Assembly: GCF_018402035.1 (NCBI RefSeq)
Contig: NZ_JAGYJN010000001.1
Span: 682,001 to 746,000, forward strand
Origin: Roseicyclus sp.
GTDB taxonomy: Bacteria > Pseudomonadota > Alphaproteobacteria > Rhodobacterales > Rhodobacteraceae
Length of the DNA stretch: 64,000 bases
Direction of reading: 5' to 3'
The notes beneath the pieces are model-generated. The model was given only the letters and a program-made list of their open reading frames with translations, was not told where the DNA came from and did not search any database. Below, in pieces: positions 46,603-56,605 of the stretch. Within the stretch, counting starts at the first letter, position 1, and each line of letters starts with the position of its first letter. The translations under genes were made by a program, and so were the position numbers.

Positions 46603-47864
46603 CAGGCGACAAGCCGCGTCATGACCGCGTCAAGGCGCGGCGCATCAGCGACAGGGCCATAAAGCGCCATCGCCGCCTGCCCCGAGGTAACAAGCCCCAC
46701 CGCATGATCGCGCAAGCCCGCCAGCGTCACCGCCTCGATCTGGGCCACGGTTTCGGCCAAGGGCGGCACCCGGTCCCATACCGCCACCAACCGCGCCAAG
46801 CGTTCGGCGCGCGAGGACGGGCTTTCAAGTCCCATCAACAGCCCCGCCTTCATCTGCGCACGCGCGCGCGCCAGTTCGGCCTCTGTCATATCCTCGGCCG
46901 AGCGCTTCAATTCATCCAGCGTCAGGCCCACAAGCTCGGGCAATTCCTCACCCGAGGTGCCGGCATAGATCGTGAGCATGCCAGTATCGTCATAGCTGCC
47001 GACCTGCGCATAGATCGTGTAGCAAAGCCCGCGCTTTTCGCGGATTTCTTGAAACAGCCGCGAAGACATGCCGCCGCCCAAGGCGCTGGCATAGATCTGG
47101 GCCGTATAAAAATCATCCGAGCGATAGCCCGGTGCCTCGAGCGCGAGGGTGAAATGCGCCTGTTCCAGCGCCTTGACCTCGTGGCGCTCACCCCCTGCGA
47201 AACGGGCCGCGTCAGGCGCGCTCATCGGGCCGGGCCGCAGATGGCCGAATGCCGCCTCGGCCAGCCGCACGATCTGGTCGTGATCGACGGCACCCGCCGC
47301 CGACAAGATCAACTGTCCAGGTCCGTAATGGCTGGCGACAAAGCGGTCGAAATCGGCCCGCCCAAAGGCGCGCACCCTTTCCGCCGGGCCAAGGATTGTC
47401 CGCCCCAAGGCTTGGCCAGGGTAAGACACCTCTTGCAGCCAATCAAAGATGATATCGTCGGGCGTATCGGCGGCCTGACCGATCTCTTGCAAGATCACGC
47501 CGCGTTCCACCTCGATCTCGCGCGGATCGAAGATCGGGTTGAGCACGATATCCGCGATCAGATCGAGCGCGAGGGCCACATCATCCTTCAGCACCCGCGC
47601 GTAATAGGCCGTGACCTCGCGGCTTGTGTAGGCGTTGATATAGCCGCCCACATCCTCGATCTCTTCGGCAATCTGAAGGGCCGTGCGCCGCGTGGTGCCC
47701 TTGAAGGCCATATGTTCCAGGAAATGGGCGATGCCGTTTTGATCGGCCGCCTCGTGCCGCCCGCCCGCCGAGACCCAAAGGCCAAGGGCAGCAGATTCCA
47801 GCCCCGGCATATGTTCGGTGACGATACGCAGCCCGTTTGAAAGTGTATGAAGCTCAACGCTCAC
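46602..47864 (-). CDS. M16-family zinc peptidase (processing-peptidase-like)
   Basis: The 420-residue protein has the inverzincin site HFLEHMAFKGT (HxxEH) near 48, the conserved Glu downstream in the EVTAYYARVL region, and a second, inactive half. It resembles mitochondrial processing peptidase beta and bacterial PqqL-like proteases. Its substrate is unknown. The ATG overlaps the thrC stop (ATGA). Sits between thrC and GNAT in the same operon-like series. Confidence 0.93.
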   Translation of the reverse strand: MSVELHTLSNGLRIVTEHMPGLESAALGLWVSAGGRHEAADQNGIAHFLEHMAFKGTTRRTALQIAEEIEDVGGYINAYTSREVTAYYARVLKDDVALALDLIADIVLNPIFDPREIEVERGVILQEIGQAADTPDDIIFDWLQEVSYPGQALGRTILGPAERVRAFGRADFDRFVASHYGPGQLILSAAGAVDHDQIVRLAEAAFGHLRPGPMSAPDAARFAGGERHEVKALEQAHFTLALEAPGYRSDDFYTAQIYASALGGGMSSRLFQEIREKRGLCYTIYAQVGSYDDTGMLTIYAGTSGEELPELVGLTLDELKRSAEDMTEAELARARAQMKAGLLMGLESPSSRAERLARLVAVWDRVPPLAETVAQIEAVTLAGLRDHAVGLVTSGQAAMALYGPVADAPRLDAVMTRLVA

Positions 47865-49246
47865 TTGGCCAATGCCTCGCGGATCAGGGTTTCAATCGCG
47901 GTCAAATCGTTGTCCACCCGCGTCATCCGCTCGGGCCGGTCGAACAGATCGGCCATGCGCGGGGGCAATGCGGGGCGAATATCCGTCGCAGCCTCGACCG
48001 CATCGGGGAATTTCGCGGGATGGGCGGTGGCCAGCGTCACCATCGGCGTTGTGCCCAAGAAATCTTGCGCCACATGCACGCCCACGGCGGAATGGGGGCA
48101 AAGCAATTCCCCCATCTCGGCGCGCGCGCGCGCAATCATCGCCGCCGTCTGCTCCTCGCCGGCGCGCCCGCTGGCGAAATCGCCGCGCAAGACTTCCAGC
48201 GCGCCTTGGCTGATATGAAAGCCACCTTGCTTCAATTCATCCATCAACTGCGCCACAGCCGCGCCATCGCGGCCATACGCGTCAAACAGCGCGCGCTCGA
48301 AGTTCGAGCTGACCTGAATATCCATCGAGGGGCTGATCGTGGGCGTCACACCATAGGTTGCATATTCGCCTGACGACAGCGCACGGTGCAAAATGTCGTT
48401 CTGGTTGGTCGCCACCACCAGCCGTTCAATGGGAAGGCCCATCTTCTTGGCCAGATACCCCGCAAAGACATCGCCGAAATTGCCGGTCGGCACGGTAAAG
48501 CTGACCTTGCGATGCGGCGCGCCAAGCGCCACGGCGGCGGTGAAATAATAGACCACCTGCGCCAGCACGCGGGCAAAGTTGATCGAGTTCACACCCGCCA
48601 GCCGCACCTCGTCGCGAAAGGTGAAATCGTTGAACATGTCCTTCAGCCGCGCCTGCGCATCGTCAAAAGTGCCGGTGATGGCCAAGGCATGGGCATTGGC
48701 CTCGGTCACCGTCGTCATCTGGCGGCGCTGCACATCCGACACGCGCCCATGCGGGTAAAGGATAAAGACATCGACATTGGACAGCCCGCGAAACGCCTCC
48801 ATCGCGGCCGAGCCCGTGTCGCCACTGGTCGCACCCACGATGGTCACCCGCTTGCCCGAGCGCTTGAGCGCCGCTTGAAACAGCTGACCGATCAGCTGCA
48901 TCGCGAAATCCTTGAACGCCAGCGTCGGCCCGTGAAACAGTTCCAGCAGGAAGTGATTATCCTGCAACTGCTTCAAGGGTGCGCGCGCGGCATGGCCGAA
49001 CCCCGCATAGGCGCGCGCGATGATGTCGCCGAACTCCTGATCGGTGAAGCTGTCGCCGATAAAGGGGCGCATGACGCGAAAGGCCACATCCTCATAGGAT
49101 AGACCCGCCATTGCCGCGATCTCAGCCGGCGAAAAACGCGGCAGCGTCGCAGGAACGTAAAGCCCCCCATCGCGGGCCAGCCCCGTCAGCATCGTCTCTT
49201 CAAAGCTGAGTTCAGGGGCCTGACCCCGGGTCGAGATGTAGCGCAT
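47861..49246 (-). CDS. thrC: threonine synthase
   Basis: The 461-residue PLP enzyme starts MRYISTRGQAPELSFEE, has the PLP Lys in GPTLAFKDFAMQ, VGATSGDTGSAA, and the C-terminal CPHSAVGVHVA. It converts O-phosphohomoserine to threonine in the cytoplasm. Length is that of the bacterial long form. The longer frame to 49336 is rejected on conservation. It lies 14 bp after SURF1 and overlaps the M16 gene, so it is apparently co-transcribed with the oxidase assembly genes. Confidence 0.95.
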   Translation of the reverse strand: MRYISTRGQAPELSFEETMLTGLARDGGLYVPATLPRFSPAEIAAMAGLSYEDVAFRVMRPFIGDSFTDQEFGDIIARAYAGFGHAARAPLKQLQDNHFLLELFHGPTLAFKDFAMQLIGQLFQAALKRSGKRVTIVGATSGDTGSAAMEAFRGLSNVDVFILYPHGRVSDVQRRQMTTVTEANAHALAITGTFDDAQARLKDMFNDFTFRDEVRLAGVNSINFARVLAQVVYYFTAAVALGAPHRKVSFTVPTGNFGDVFAGYLAKKMGLPIERLVVATNQNDILHRALSSGEYATYGVTPTISPSMDIQVSSNFERALFDAYGRDGAAVAQLMDELKQGGFHISQGALEVLRGDFASGRAGEEQTAAMIARARAEMGELLCPHSAVGVHVAQDFLGTTPMVTLATAHPAKFPDAVEAATDIRPALPPRMADLFDRPERMTRVDNDLTAIETLIREALAK

Positions 49247-49260
49247 GGCCGCCGTTGTCC

Positions 49261-49935
49261 TCATCCAAGTCCACGCCTGATACGCCAGAGCAGAAACACT
49301 GTCATCCCCAACCAGACAATGGCGAGCGAAAACCATGTGATGGCATAGCTCAGATGATCATTGGGGATATTGCCGACACCCACAGGCAAGGGCGTGATCG
49401 CAGCCTCGGGCGGGGTGAGCTCGCGCGCGATGACCAAGACGGGCTCCGCCTCAAGATGCGCGGCCAAAGCCGCCACATCGCGGGCAAACCACAGATTGCC
49501 CGCCAGATCATTCTCCGGCGTGAAACCATCACGCTCATCGGGCCAATGCAGATTGCCGATCACGCGCAGATCATCGGCGGTGGCCGCGGGCATGGTGGCG
49601 GCCACGGGGATGACACCACGATCGACCAGCACACGCCGCCCCGCGCCTGTCTCAAGGGCCGCGATGATCCGATAGCCCGCGCCAATCCCCTTTTGGCTCA
49701 CCAAAACGCGCACGAATGTTGGATCAATCCGCCCTTCCAGCGCAACGGGTAGGTAGCGATCGCGCTCCGGGTCGGGGGTCACGGGCAAGGCGACAGGATC
49801 AGCCGCGATGCGCGCCGTGATCTCGGCCAAGATCGCCTCTTTCCACGCAAGGCGCTGCATCTGCCAAATGCCCAGCGTCAGCAAGATCGCCACGCCGCCC
49901 AGACCCAAAAGCCAAACCCCGATCACCCGTCCCAT
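49261..49935 (-). CDS. SURF1-family cytochrome oxidase assembly protein
   Basis: The 224-residue protein has a transmembrane helix near each end (VIGVWLLGLGGVAILLTLGIWQ in part, and ITWFSLAIVWLGMTVFLLW) with a periplasmic domain between, including WQMQRLAWKEA, LVDRGVIPVA and the C-terminal NDHLSYAITWF, the SURF1 signature. It aids heme a insertion into aa3 oxidase subunit I. GGGAGAGCGG before ATG 49935 fixes the start. A repeat copy D lies upstream, between it and ctaE. Confidence 0.9.
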   Translation of the reverse strand: MGRVIGVWLLGLGGVAILLTLGIWQMQRLAWKEAILAEITARIAADPVALPVTPDPERDRYLPVALEGRIDPTFVRVLVSQKGIGAGYRIIAALETGAGRRVLVDRGVIPVAATMPAATADDLRVIGNLHWPDERDGFTPENDLAGNLWFARDVAALAAHLEAEPVLVIARELTPPEAAITPLPVGVGNIPNDHLSYAITWFSLAIVWLGMTVFLLWRIRRGLG

Positions 49936-50014
49936 CACCGCTCTCCCAACGAAAAGGCCCACCCCAACGGCAGGCCCTTCATATTCTATTAAGGTTAACG
50001 CGCGCGCCCCCGCT

Positions 50015-50085
50015 TCTTCGTTTCATAAATATCCCGGGGGGAGGCACCCGGGCACCGGGTGACGGGGGGCAGCGCCCCCCGCCCG
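50015..50085 (+). repeat. dispersed intergenic hairpin repeat, copy D
   Basis: Diverged head TTCGTTTCATAAATATCCC then GGGGGGAG, inner hairpin CACCCGG-GCA-CCGGGTG and outer hairpin CGGGGGGC-AGC-GCCCCCCG. It sits between ctaE and SURF1, 10 bp past the ctaE stop. Confidence 0.7.
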
Positions 50086-50095
50086 CTTGAGACGC

Positions 50096-50914
50096 TCAGC
50101 CAAGGACGACCGCTTGTCCCCAGATATAGACGGCAAAGAAAAGGAAGAGCCAGACCACATCGACAAAGTGCCAATACCAGGCTGCTGCCTCGAACCCGAT
50201 ATGGCGCTCGGCGGTGAAATGGCCCTTCAGCACGCGCAGCCAGCACACGAACAAGAAGATCGTGCCGATCACCACGTGAAGCCCATGAAAGCCGGTCGCA
50301 AGAAAGAAGGTGGCAAAGAACTTGTCGCCGCCAAAGCTCCAACCGTAATGCGCGATCAGCTCGTAATATTCAAAGGCCTGCAGCCCGGTGAAGATCACGC
50401 CCAGCACGACACCGATGATCAACCCGTTGGCAACATCCTTGCGCGGCCCACCATGCACCAGCGCATGATGCGACCAGGTCACGGCGCATCCCGACAAAAG
50501 CAGCACAAGCGTGTTGATCAGCGGCAAATGAAAGGGGTCGACCGCATAGATTTCGGGCGGAATATAGCTCGAGGCCTCATAGCTGTTCATCGGGTAGATG
50601 GCATGCTTGAAAAACGCCCAGAACCATGCTGCGAAGAACATGATCTCGGACATGATGAACATGATAAAGCCGTAGCGCAGCCCGATCTGCACAACCGGCG
50701 TATGATCGCCCGCATGGCTTTCGGCCACCACATCGGCCCACCAGCCGAACATGACATAAAGCGTGGCGACAAAGCCCATCAAGAACAGCCAAGGCGCGCC
50801 GTCATGCATCCAGTTCACAGCGCCAAACAGCATGGCAAATGCCGCTGCCGCCGCCATGAAGGGCCAGATCGATGGGTTGATGATGTGGTAGTCGTGGTTC
50901 TTGGTATGGGCCAT
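50096..50914 (-). CDS. ctaE: cytochrome c oxidase subunit III
   Basis: The 272-residue membrane protein has seven helices. Signatures are [54 protein letters not shown] and [14 protein letters not shown]. It is the third subunit of aa3-type oxidase. ATG 50914 ([10 protein letters not shown]) is the conserved start; the 22-residue extension is rejected. Subunit I (ctaD) is not in this window. Confidence 0.95.
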   Translation of the reverse strand: MAHTKNHDYHIINPSIWPFMAAAAAFAMLFGAVNWMHDGAPWLFLMGFVATLYVMFGWWADVVAESHAGDHTPVVQIGLRYGFIMFIMSEIMFFAAWFWAFFKHAIYPMNSYEASSYIPPEIYAVDPFHLPLINTLVLLLSGCAVTWSHHALVHGGPRKDVANGLIIGVVLGVIFTGLQAFEYYELIAHYGWSFGGDKFFATFFLATGFHGLHVVIGTIFLFVCWLRVLKGHFTAERHIGFEAAAWYWHFVDVVWLFLFFAVYIWGQAVVLG

Positions 50915-50942
50915 GGGTCTCGTCCTCGGTCCGGGGTGTTCT

Positions 50943-51509
50943 TTAATTGGCCACGGGGGCGGGCACGCCCAACGCAGCATAATCTTCGGGCATGTCCGTC
51001 ACATGGAAAGTGTAGGACAAGGTGATCGCAGGTGCGCCGCGCGCCTCTTCATCATCCAAAAGCGCGGGATCAACGAAGAAGCTGACGGGCATTTCCACCC
51101 GCTCACCGGGTTGCAAGACCTGCAACTCAAAGCAGAAACAGGCGATCTTCACGAAATAGCCGCCCGTCGAATAGGGCGTCACGTTGAAAGATGCGGTTCC
51201 GGCCACGGGTTTATCGGTGGGGTTATAGGCCTCGTAAAAGGCAAGCCCCGTCTCACCGATACGGATATCCATATGCGGCTGCACGGCGCGAAACTCCCAC
51301 GGCATGTCATGGGCAAGGCTTGCGTCAAAGCGCACGCGGATCATCTGCTCTAGCACCACATCGCTGCCTTGTTCGGCCACTTGCGTGGTGCCACCAAAGC
51401 CCGTCACGCGGCAAAACCAATCATAAAACGGCACCGACGCCCAAGCCAGACCGCCCATCAAAACGATCACGCCCAAAAGCCGGGTGACGACTTTTTGATT
51501 GGCATTCAT
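50943..51509 (-). CDS. ctaG: cytochrome c oxidase assembly protein CtaG (Cox11)
   Basis: The 188-residue protein has one N-terminal anchor ([23 protein letters not shown] in part) and a periplasmic copper-binding domain with the CFCF motif in [16 protein letters not shown]. It delivers copper to CuB of subunit I. The start overlaps the small upstream gene (ATGA). It lies 28 bp before ctaE, as in other Rhodobacteraceae. Confidence 0.94.
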   Translation of the reverse strand: MNANQKVVTRLLGVIVLMGGLAWASVPFYDWFCRVTGFGGTTQVAEQGSDVVLEQMIRVRFDASLAHDMPWEFRAVQPHMDIRIGETGLAFYEAYNPTDKPVAGTASFNVTPYSTGGYFVKIACFCFELQVLQPGERVEMPVSFFVDPALLDDEEARGAPAITLSYTFHVTDMPEDYAALGVPAPVAN

Positions 51510-51700
51510 TGCTTGGTCTCCACCGGCGGCGTGATCGAGACGCGCGGGGTGTGGTCAAATGCCTCCATCGAGGCACCTTCGCGGATCTTGGCGACCGTCA
51601 GGCCAAAGACGATGGCCGCAAAGCCCACAAGGCTGAGCGCCACGCCGAGATTGCGCCCAAAGCGCCGCTTGTGCAGCTCATGTGTTTGCGTGATCGGCAT
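51506..51700 (-). CDS. small membrane protein of the cta operon (CoxF-like)
   Basis: The 64-residue protein (start [17 protein letters not shown]) has one membrane helix (NLGVALSLVGFAAIVFGLTVA within limit) and a short periplasmic tail ([15 protein letters not shown]). A small gene of this type sits between ctaB and ctaG in many alphaproteobacteria. Function unknown. ATG 51700 shares one base with the ctaB stop; a TTG at 51703 is less likely. Confidence 0.82.
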   Translation of the reverse strand: MPITQTHELHKRRFGRNLGVALSLVGFAAIVFGLTVAKIREGASMEAFDHTPRVSITPPVETKQ

Positions 51701-52638
51701 CAAGCCATCCCCCAGCTGCGCAAGCCCGCATCGGCCAAAAGCGCGCCGAAATGCAGGAAAAGGTAGTAAAGCGAAAAGCGGAAGAAGCGCTTTTCGACGG
51801 CGTAAGCATCAGCTTCGGCCACGGCTTCTGCGCGGCGCCAGATATCCCAAGCGCCTTTCAGAAAGATCGCGTTCAAAACGATTGCTGCGGCCAGATAGAC
51901 AGGCCCGGCTACGGCGGTGAACCCCAAGCCCAGCGCCACGGGCACCAACAAAACAGTGTAGATCAAGATTTGGCGGCGTGTCTCAGCGCGGCCATGGGTG
52001 ACCGTCAGCATCGGCACCTTCGCCTCGTGGTAATCGGACTTCATGAACAGTGCCAGCGCCCAGAAATGCGGCGGCGTCCACATGAAGATCAGCCCGAACA
52101 TCAAGATCGCCTCAAGACTGACTGATCCCGTGGCCGCGACCCAGCCCACCATCGGCGGGAAAGCCCCAGCCGCGCCACCGATCACGATGTTCTGCGGCGT
52201 CAAGCGCTTGAGCCAGATGGTGTAGACCACCGCGTAGAAAAAGATGGTAAAGGCCAAAAGCCCCGCCGCATACCAATTGGTCGCAAGGCCCAGCATCGCG
52301 ACCGAGATCGCCGAAAGCCATAGCCCCAGCGACAAGGCCTCGCCGGCGCTGACCTTGCCCGCAGGGACAGGCCGCTTGGCCGTGCGCCGCATCACGCCAT
52401 CGATATCGGCATCATACCACATGTTCAGCGCGCCCGAGGCACCCGCCCCCAGCGCGATGAACAAGATCGCCGTGAACCCCACCATCGGCGAGACCGCGAC
52501 AGGTGCCACCAAAAGCCCGACAAGTGCAGTAAACACGACCAACGACATCACCCGCGGCTTGAGCAGCTGGATATAGTCGCCGAAACGGGCCTCGCCCTCG
52601 GCGGCTTGGATGGTGGTGTTGGTTGTTGCGTCGGTCAT
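51700..52638 (-). CDS. ctaB: protoheme IX farnesyltransferase (heme O synthase)
   Basis: The 312-residue membrane prenyltransferase has about nine helices, the Asp-rich motif [30 protein letters not shown], and the second motif near YHEAKVPML. It attaches a farnesyl group to heme b to give heme o, a precursor of heme a. ATG 52638 (MTDATTN) is preferred over a 17-residue extension. It is between ctaC and the small gene. Confidence 0.94.
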   Translation of the reverse strand: MTDATTNTTIQAAEGEARFGDYIQLLKPRVMSLVVFTALVGLLVAPVAVSPMVGFTAILFIALGAGASGALNMWYDADIDGVMRRTAKRPVPAGKVSAGEALSLGLWLSAISVAMLGLATNWYAAGLLAFTIFFYAVVYTIWLKRLTPQNIVIGGAAGAFPPMVGWVAATGSVSLEAILMFGLIFMWTPPHFWALALFMKSDYHEAKVPMLTVTHGRAETRRQILIYTVLLVPVALGLGFTAVAGPVYLAAAIVLNAIFLKGAWDIWRRAEAVAEADAYAVEKRFFRFSLYYLFLHFGALLADAGLRSWGMA

Positions 52639-52719
52639 GGCCTGTGCCGTGTTCCCTGTCCTTAGGCCGGGCTGTTGCCCAGCAATCAAGCAGGCCGGGC
52701 CAAGGCCCGGCCAACCGGA

Positions 52720-53610
52720 TTAATCAGCCGAAGCCAGTTCCAGAATGCGCGGTGCGCGCATGCCACCGGCGCTGGCGAAATCCTGCGCCTCGCCATTGAT
52801 CCAAGCATCGTATTCCGCCTGCGTCACGGCAAAGACCGTGATCGGCATATAGGCATGGTTCACGCCGCACAGCTCCGAGCATTGGCCGAAATAGACGCCT
52901 TCTTGGCCTTCCTCGACCTCGAACCACATTTCGGCCAGACGACCCGGAACGCCGTCTTGCTTCACGCCAAAGGCGGGGATGGCCCAAGAATGGATCACGT
53001 CGGCGGCGGTGACCTGCACCACGACAACGGCACCTGTCGGCACGACCACGGCGGTGTCGGTGGCCAGCAGATATTCGTCACGGCTATAGCCATACTCGGC
53101 CAGCTCGTCTTCGCGCAGCATGAAGCTGTCATAGACAATGCCATGTTCGGGGTATTCATAGCCCCAATACCACTGGTAGCCCGTGGCTTTGACCACCACA
53201 TCGGCCTCGGGAATGGATTGCTGCTTGAACAAGATCGGCAGCGAGAAGGCGCCGATCACCACCAGAATGATCAGCGGCACAACCGTCCAGGTAATCTCGA
53301 TCTTGGTGTTGTGGGTAAAGCTTGCAGGGGTCGGGTTGGCCTTGGCGTTGTGGCGGATAATCGACCAGATCAGCAAGGCGGTCACGAACAGCACGATGGC
53401 CGTCATGATCACCAGCAAGAAAGTATCGAGAAATTGCACATCGCGTGCCAATTCGGTCACTGCGGGTTGAAAGCCAATTGCACCCGGTGTCGGCGCGCCG
53501 ATGATCTCGAGACCATCGCGCATGCTGACGGTTTGGGCGGTCGCCATGCCCGCGATGATGGTTGCACCAATCGCGGCCCCGAGGCCGCTGAGCGTCTTGC
53601 GAATGGTCAT
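52720..53610 (-). CDS. ctaC: cytochrome c oxidase subunit II
   Basis: The 296-residue protein has a signal (cleaved near ATA-QTVS), two membrane helices (near 50-75 and 95-115), and a periplasmic CuA domain with SELCGVNHAYMP (Cys/Cys/His/Met ligands: CSELCGVNHAYM) and HSWAIPAFGVKQD. It receives electrons from cytochrome c. It is the first gene of the cta cluster; the divergent tldD starts 183 bp away. Confidence 0.95.
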   Translation of the reverse strand: MTIRKTLSGLGAAIGATIIAGMATAQTVSMRDGLEIIGAPTPGAIGFQPAVTELARDVQFLDTFLLVIMTAIVLFVTALLIWSIIRHNAKANPTPASFTHNTKIEITWTVVPLIILVVIGAFSLPILFKQQSIPEADVVVKATGYQWYWGYEYPEHGIVYDSFMLREDELAEYGYSRDEYLLATDTAVVVPTGAVVVVQVTAADVIHSWAIPAFGVKQDGVPGRLAEMWFEVEEGQEGVYFGQCSELCGVNHAYMPITVFAVTQAEYDAWINGEAQDFASAGGMRAPRILELASAD

Positions 53611-53793
53611 GCCGGTCTGTCCTGTCTATCCCGACGTCCACAGCCATAAGTTGATCTGCGACGCGCCGTTGCGTTCTTTGTGGTGTGGACCATATAGCTG
53701 AGGACAAGCCAAGGCATTTGGTCGAAATGTCTCACCCCTGCTCGCATTTGACACAGGTCATTTTCAACGCAGCCCTTCAACGCCGGAGGCGAC

Positions 53794-55218
53794 ATGTCCC
53801 AACACCCCCCTTTCCGCCCATTCGAGACACTGATCGACGAGGCGGCGGCCCTTGCGATCTTGCGCGCCGCCACCGACGGGGCCGAGGATGGCGAGCTGTT
53901 TCTCGAACGCCGCCGCTCGGAGGTTTTGGTCTTCGATGACGGGCGTGTGCGCACCGCAAGCTATGACGCAGCCGAGGGGTTCGGCCTACGCGCGGTCAAG
54001 GGCGAGGTGGCCGGATATGCCCATTCCACCGAGATTTCCGAAGCATCATTGCGCCGCGCCAGTGAAACCACCCGGCTTGCCGTGGGTGCGGGCGGTGGCA
54101 TCTTGGCCGATGCGCCGATGGGCACGAACCGCCACCTCTATACCGATGCCGACCCGATGGCGGGGGCAGAGTTTGGCGTAAAACTCTCCATGCTGGCCGA
54201 GATTGATGCCTATGCCCGCGCGCTTGATGCCCGTGTGGTGCAGGTCTCGGCCTCGCTTGCCGCCAGCCACCAAGAGGTCGAGATTTTGCGCCCCGAAGGC
54301 ACAAGGGTGCGCGACGTGCGACCGATGGTCCGGCTGAATGTCTCGATCATCGCCGAGGAAAATGGCCGCCGCGAATCCGGCAGCGCGGGGGGCGGGGGAC
54401 GAATCGGCCTGACCGGTTTGATGGAACGCGCCCATTGGGAGGGGCTGGTGCAAGAGGCGCTGCGCATCGCGGTGGTCAATCTGGGCGCGGTCGCGGCCCC
54501 TGCAGGGGTGATGGATGTCGTCCTCGGCCCCGGCTGGCCCGGTATCTTGCTGCACGAGGCCGTGGGCCACGGGCTTGAGGGGGATTTCAACCGCAAGAAC
54601 CAATCGGCCTTTGCCGGGCTGATGGGCCAACGCATCGCCGCGCCCGGTGTCACCGTGCTTGACGATGGCACGATCCCCGACCGGCGCGGCTCGATCTCGG
54701 TCGATGACGAAGGCACGCCAAGCGCAAAGAACGTGCTGATCGATGACGGGATTTTGGTGGGCTATATGCAAGACCGTCAATCCGCACGCCTGATGGGGGT
54801 TGCCCCCACCGGCAATGGGCGGCGCGAAAGCTATGCCCATGCGCCGATGGCGCGGATGACCAACACCTATATGCTGGGCGGCGATGCCGAGCCTGCTGCG
54901 ATCTTGGCCGATCTCAAGGATGGGATCTATGCCGTGGGCTTTGGCGGCGGTCAGGTCGATATCACCAATGGCAAATTTGTCTTTAGCTGTACCGAGGCTT
55001 ATCGCGTGAAAAACGGCGTCATCGGTGCCGCGGTCAAAGGCGCAACGCTGATCGGGGATGGAGCCACCGCGCTGCAACAGATCCGCGCCATCGGCAATGA
55101 CATGGCGCTTGATCCCGGCATGGGCAATTGCGGCAAGGCGGGCCAATGGGTGCCGGTCGGTGTGGGACAGCCGACGCTGATGATCGGCGGGCTGACCGTC
55201 GGCGGCTCTGCCGCCTGA
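53794..55218 (+). CDS. tldD: metalloprotease TldD
   Basis: The 474-residue protein has HEAVGHGLEGD (HExxxH zinc site near 252), preceded by VVLGPGWPGILL and followed by TIPDRRGSISVDDEGTPS and the C-terminal GMGNCGKAGQWVPVGVGQPT in part. TldD with TldE/PmbA degrades or matures small peptides. CGGAGG before ATG. tldE is not adjacent. Divergent from ctaC. Confidence 0.95.
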   Translation: MSQHPPFRPFETLIDEAAALAILRAATDGAEDGELFLERRRSEVLVFDDGRVRTASYDAAEGFGLRAVKGEVAGYAHSTEISEASLRRASETTRLAVGAGGGILADAPMGTNRHLYTDADPMAGAEFGVKLSMLAEIDAYARALDARVVQVSASLAASHQEVEILRPEGTRVRDVRPMVRLNVSIIAEENGRRESGSAGGGGRIGLTGLMERAHWEGLVQEALRIAVVNLGAVAAPAGVMDVVLGPGWPGILLHEAVGHGLEGDFNRKNQSAFAGLMGQRIAAPGVTVLDDGTIPDRRGSISVDDEGTPSAKNVLIDDGILVGYMQDRQSARLMGVAPTGNGRRESYAHAPMARMTNTYMLGGDAEPAAILADLKDGIYAVGFGGGQVDITNGKFVFSCTEAYRVKNGVIGAAVKGATLIGDGATALQQIRAIGNDMALDPGMGNCGKAGQWVPVGVGQPTLMIGGLTVGGSAA

Positions 55219-55264
55219 GGGCGCGGTAACGGGGCGTTAACCATTTCGCGGCTAGACATGGCCC

Positions 55265-56443
55265 ATGCCATACGAGACCGCGTTCGGATTTGACGAACCT
55301 GCCCCCATCTTCGTGCCGCCCCCTGTCGCCGATGTGGCGGATCAAATCGCGCGGCTGCGCCTGATCCGCTCGCGCCGAGTGGGACCGGCCACTTATCTGC
55401 GGCTGATGGATGCGCATGGCAGCGCGCAAGAGGCGCTCGGCGCGCTGCCCGCGATTGCGCAAGCGGCAGGCGTCGATAGCTACACCCCCTGCCCCGAACC
55501 CGTCGCGCTGGCCGAGATCAAGGCCGCCAAGCGTGCGGGCGCGCGGATGCTTTGCTTGGGCGACGCCGATTACCCCGCCGCACTGGCCGATGTGGCCGAT
55601 GCGCCGCCCATCCTTTGGGCCAAAGGGTGCCGCGCGTTGATGGCGCGCCCGATGGTGGCGATGGTGGGTACCCGCAATGCCTCGGCGCTGGGGGCGCGGA
55701 TGGCGCGGCGGCTGGCGGCCGATCTGGGCGCTGCGGGCTATGTCATCGTCTCGGGGCTGGCGCGCGGGATCGACGCGCTGGCCCATCACGCCAGCATGAG
55801 TAGCGGCACCATTGCCGTGCTGGCAGGCGGGCTTGATTGCATCTACCCCGCCGAGAATACCGATCTTGCCGCCGAGATTGCGCAAAACGGGCTGATGCTC
55901 AGCGAAATGCCCTTTGGCCTGCACCCGCAGGCGCGCCATTTCCCACGCCGCAACCGCATCGTGTCGGGGCTGGCGCGCGCGGTGATCGTGGTCGAGGCTG
56001 CGACGCGGTCAGGCTCGCTGATCACCGCGCGGATCGCGCTTGATCAGGGGCGCGAGGTGATGGCCGTGCCGGGCCACCCGATGGATGCGCGCGCAGGCGG
56101 CGGCAATCTCTTGATCCGCGACGGTGCCACCTTGGTGCGCGACGCCGCGGATGTGATCGCCGCATTGGGCCAAGACGCGGTTGGACAAGATCCGGCCGCG
56201 TCCCGCACCCGCCCACGCCCGTCGCTTAGCGATACTGCTAGGCCATCTCCCACCCCTCCACCCCGCCCCGATGGCGGGCTTGAGGGGGCGATCCTTGCCC
56301 TGATGGGCGGCGCGCCGGTGGCCGAGGATCAGCTGATCCGCGATCTCGGCCAACCGCCCCGCGCCGTGGCGCAAGCCTTGGCAATCCTTGAATTGGCAGG
56401 GCGCATCCAACGCGGTGGCGGCGGTCTTTTGACCCGGCTCTGA
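55265..56443 (+). CDS. dprA: DNA-processing protein DprA
   Basis: The 392-residue protein has a SAM-like N-terminal region, the Rossmann-like DprA core (about 95-300) with VAMVGTRNASALGARMA, GLARGIDALAHHASM, HFPRRNRIVSGL and SGSLITARIALDQGREVMAVPG in pieces, and a C-terminal winged helix (ILALMGGAPVAEDQLIRDLG). It loads RecA onto incoming single-stranded DNA in transformation. No com genes adjacent. A strong stem-loop follows. Confidence 0.93.
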   Translation: MPYETAFGFDEPAPIFVPPPVADVADQIARLRLIRSRRVGPATYLRLMDAHGSAQEALGALPAIAQAAGVDSYTPCPEPVALAEIKAAKRAGARMLCLGDADYPAALADVADAPPILWAKGCRALMARPMVAMVGTRNASALGARMARRLAADLGAAGYVIVSGLARGIDALAHHASMSSGTIAVLAGGLDCIYPAENTDLAAEIAQNGLMLSEMPFGLHPQARHFPRRNRIVSGLARAVIVVEAATRSGSLITARIALDQGREVMAVPGHPMDARAGGGNLLIRDGATLVRDAADVIAALGQDAVGQDPAASRTRPRPSLSDTARPSPTPPPRPDGGLEGAILALMGGAPVAEDQLIRDLGQPPRAVAQALAILELAGRIQRGGGGLLTRL

Positions 56444-56475
56444 GGGGTCAAAGGCAGCCCCGCCACAAGACGCCC

Positions 56476-56506
56476 AAAAATCTCTCATTGAAAATGAGGG
56501 GGTTTT
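56476..56506 (+). terminator. intrinsic terminator after dprA
   Basis: AAAAATCTCTCATT and AATGAGGGGGTTTT pair around a GAA loop into a stem of about 14 pairs (two G-U, one mismatch), ending in TTTT, 32 bp past the dprA stop. Confidence 0.7.
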
Positions 56507-56523
56507 CAACGGCCCCTGACGCA

Positions 56524-56529
56524 TTGACA
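56524..56529 (+). promoter_or_regulatory. candidate -35 of topA promoter
   Basis: A perfect TTGACA lies 77 bp before the topA ATG, just after the dprA terminator. The -10 at the right distance (ACATGG region) is poor, so the promoter is tentative. Confidence 0.35.
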
Positions 56530-56605
56530 AGGCGGCCACAACGCCCACATGGTCCGCCGCCATGAGGCGAAAACTCGGCCCCCAGCCGAAACAGGAAATC
56601 AGTGC

